From assembly GCA_932294295.1 (NCBI GenBank), contig OW028579.1:9298370-9362369 (forward strand): a DNA stretch of 64,000 nt, given 5' to 3'. Shown here one piece after another: positions 62,363-64,000 of the stretch (positions within the stretch are counted from its first letter, which is position 1; each line of letters starts with the position of its first letter). Source of the stretch: Alitta virens (lineage: Eukaryota > Annelida > Polychaeta > Phyllodocida > Nereididae). The translations under genes and the position numbers were made by a program. The notes below the pieces were generated by a model, which worked only from the letters and a program-made list of their open reading frames with translations, made no database searches and was not told where the DNA came from.

Positions 62363-64000
62363 CATTGGCTGTGCTAAGTGGACCTAACTTACTACTTCAT
62401 CGGCGCGGCCTGTGAGTCTGGCATCTCACTGCTGAGTGCACTTCCTATATTTTTGTGTACTCTTGATAATTTAACTGTGCCACGTTGTTCCCTGACGCTA
62501 CTATAGACTATTTCACTTCGGTGTTGCGTTGTTGTCGTTTGTTTTCTTGTCAGCATCCTTGCTCTCTGCAACGGCCTTGACCCCGCTACGCACGAGTGCC
62601 CCACGTGGCTATCATAATGCACGCTTCGTCCTCTGCCTCTCATTGGCTGTGCTAAGTGTACCTAACTTACTACTTCATCGGCGCGGCCTGAGAGTCAGGC
62701 ATCTCACTGCTAATTGCACTTCCTACATTTTTGTGTACTCTTGATTATTTAACTGTGCCACGTCGTTCCCTGACGCTACTATTGATTATTTCACTTCGGT
62801 GTTGCATTGTTGTCGTTTGTTTTCTTGTCAGCATCCTGGCTCTCTGCAACGGCCTTGACCCCGCTACGCACGAGTGCCCCACGTGGCTATCATAATGGAC
62901 GCTTCATCCTCTGTCTCTCATTGGCTGTGCTAAGTGTACCTAACTTACTACTTCATCGGCGCGGCCTGAGAGTCTGGCATCTCACTGCTAATTGCACTTC
63001 CTACATTTTTGTGTACTCTTGATAATTTAACTGTGCCACGTCGTTCCCTGACGCTACTATTGATTATTTCACTTCGGTGTTGCATTGTTGTCGTTTGTTT
63101 TCTTGTCAGCATCCTGGCTCTCTGCAACGGCCTTGACCCCGCTACGCACGAGTGCCCCACGTGGCTATCATAATGCACGCTTCATCCTCTGCCTCTCATT
63201 GGCTGTGCTAAGTGGACCTAACTTACTACTTCATCGGCGCGGCCTGTGAGTCTGGCATCTCACTGCTAAGTGCACTTCCTACATGGCTGTGTACTCTTGA
63301 TAATTTAACTGTGCCACGTCGTTCCCTGACGCTACTTTAGACTATTTCACTTCGGTGTTGCATTGTTGTCGTTTGTTTTCTTGTCAGCATCCTGGCTCTC
63401 TGCAACGGCCTTGACCCCGCTACGCACGAGTGCCCCACGTGGCTATCATAATGCACGCTTCATGCTCTGCCACTCATTGGCTGTGCTAAGTTGGCCTAAC
63501 TTACTACTTCATCGGCGCGGCCTGTGAGTCTGGCATCTCACTGCTAAGTGCACTTCCTACATGGCTGTGTACTCTTGATAATTTAACTGTGCCACGTCGT
63601 TCCCTGACGCTACTATAGACAATTTCACTTCGGTGTTGCTTTGTTGTCGTTTGTTTTCTTGTCAGCATTCTGGCTCTCTGCAACGGCCTTGACCCCGCTA
63701 CGCACGAGTGCCCCACGTGGCTATCATAATGCACGCTTCGTTCTCTGTCTCTCATTGGCTGTGCTAAGTGGACCTAACTTACTACTTCATCGGCGCGGCC
63801 TGTGAGTCTGGCATCTCACTGCTAAGTGCACTTCCTACATGGCTGTGTACTCTTGATAATTTAACTGTGCCACGTCGTTCCCTGACGCTACTATTGACTA
63901 TTTCACTTCGGTGTTGCATTGTTGTCGTTTGTTTTCTTGTCAGCATCCTGGCACTCTGCAATGGCCTTGACCCCGCTACGCACGAGTGCCCCACGTGGCT
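62363..64000 (+). repeat. Terminal segment: A B B C/G L and a partial hybrid
   Basis: 62363 A, 62641 B, 62919 B. 63197 starts as C (GCTACTTTAGAC) and ends as G (GCACGCTTCAT, CTCTGCCACTC). 63475 is L. 63753-64000 starts like C or K2 (CTAAGTGC, ACATGGCTG) and ends like I (ATTGACTATTTC, GGCACTCTGCAATGG). Private changes in this stretch are frequent: CATATTTTTG in nothing but the A copy near 62450, CCTTGCTCTC near 62560, GAGTCAGGC near 62696, GATTATTTAAC near 62745. Confidence 0.82.

Larger units (their letters stand above)
59171..64000 (+). repeat. Forward satellite array after the inverted region
   Basis: Forward 278-bp monomers resume with bases 132-278 of a G-type copy (59171-59317). Complete monomers then start at 59318, 59596, 59874, 60152, 60430, 60708, 60986, 61264, 61542, 61807, 62085, 62363, 62641, 62919, 63197 and 63475. 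The last, from 63753, is cut by the window edge after 248 bp. The start at 61807 follows a 13-bp deletion. The array probably continues beyond the window. Confidence 0.97.

Noticed and set aside
1..64000. CRISPR array
   Set aside because: The repeat is 278 bp with no separate spacers; units are contiguous and the variation is scattered substitution.

Overview
The whole 64-kb window is one satellite-DNA array. Its unit is a 278-bp monomer, about 230 copies head to tail, with no unrelated DNA in between. I see no protein-coding gene, RNA gene, transposon or unique sequence. A long pure satellite with nested higher-order repeats (HORs) points to a eukaryotic chromosome, probably a centromeric, pericentromeric or other heterochromatic block. 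I do not recognise the monomer family and cannot name a species. In the first monomer GC is 50.4% (A44 C80 G60 T94) and it has 15 CpG against 17.3 expected (ratio about 0.87), so CpG is not strongly depleted.

All monomer coordinates below place base 1 of the monomer at the C of CATTGGCTGTGCTAAG. By diagnostic substitutions I sort monomers into classes A, B, C, D, E, F, G, H, I, J, K1, K2, L, M and M'. Classes differ by a few percent (A and B differ at 9 of 278 positions). They follow a recurring order: a seven-monomer unit A-B-G-M-G-L-K2, a five-monomer unit B-C-D-E-F, and a longer module M'-G-L-C-D-E-I-H-K1-J-K2.

Layout: 1-57034 is forward array (205 complete monomers plus 47 bp of a 206th). 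57035-58722 is inverted. 58723-58964 is forward. 58965-59172 is inverted. 59171-64000 is forward again. In the forward array I find tandem duplications of 4, 9, 10 and 11 monomers. A segmental duplication links 15290-25852 (10.6 kb) with 28355-40031 (11.7 kb); the copies share five private substitutions at the same offset. Many monomers are hybrids of two or three classes, as expected from unequal exchange in register. Only seven length changes were found: six of 1 bp and one of 13 bp.

The most interesting local structure is the inversion near 57-59 kb. Its left breakpoint cuts one class-J monomer exactly between bases 47 and 48. The missing part of that monomer lies at the far end of the inverted block, so the inversion happened in place. 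The short open reading frames seen on both strands are by-products of the repeat: 278 is not a multiple of 3 and the frames rotate. Class assignments were made by eye; the monomer starts quoted were checked against the numbered sequence.
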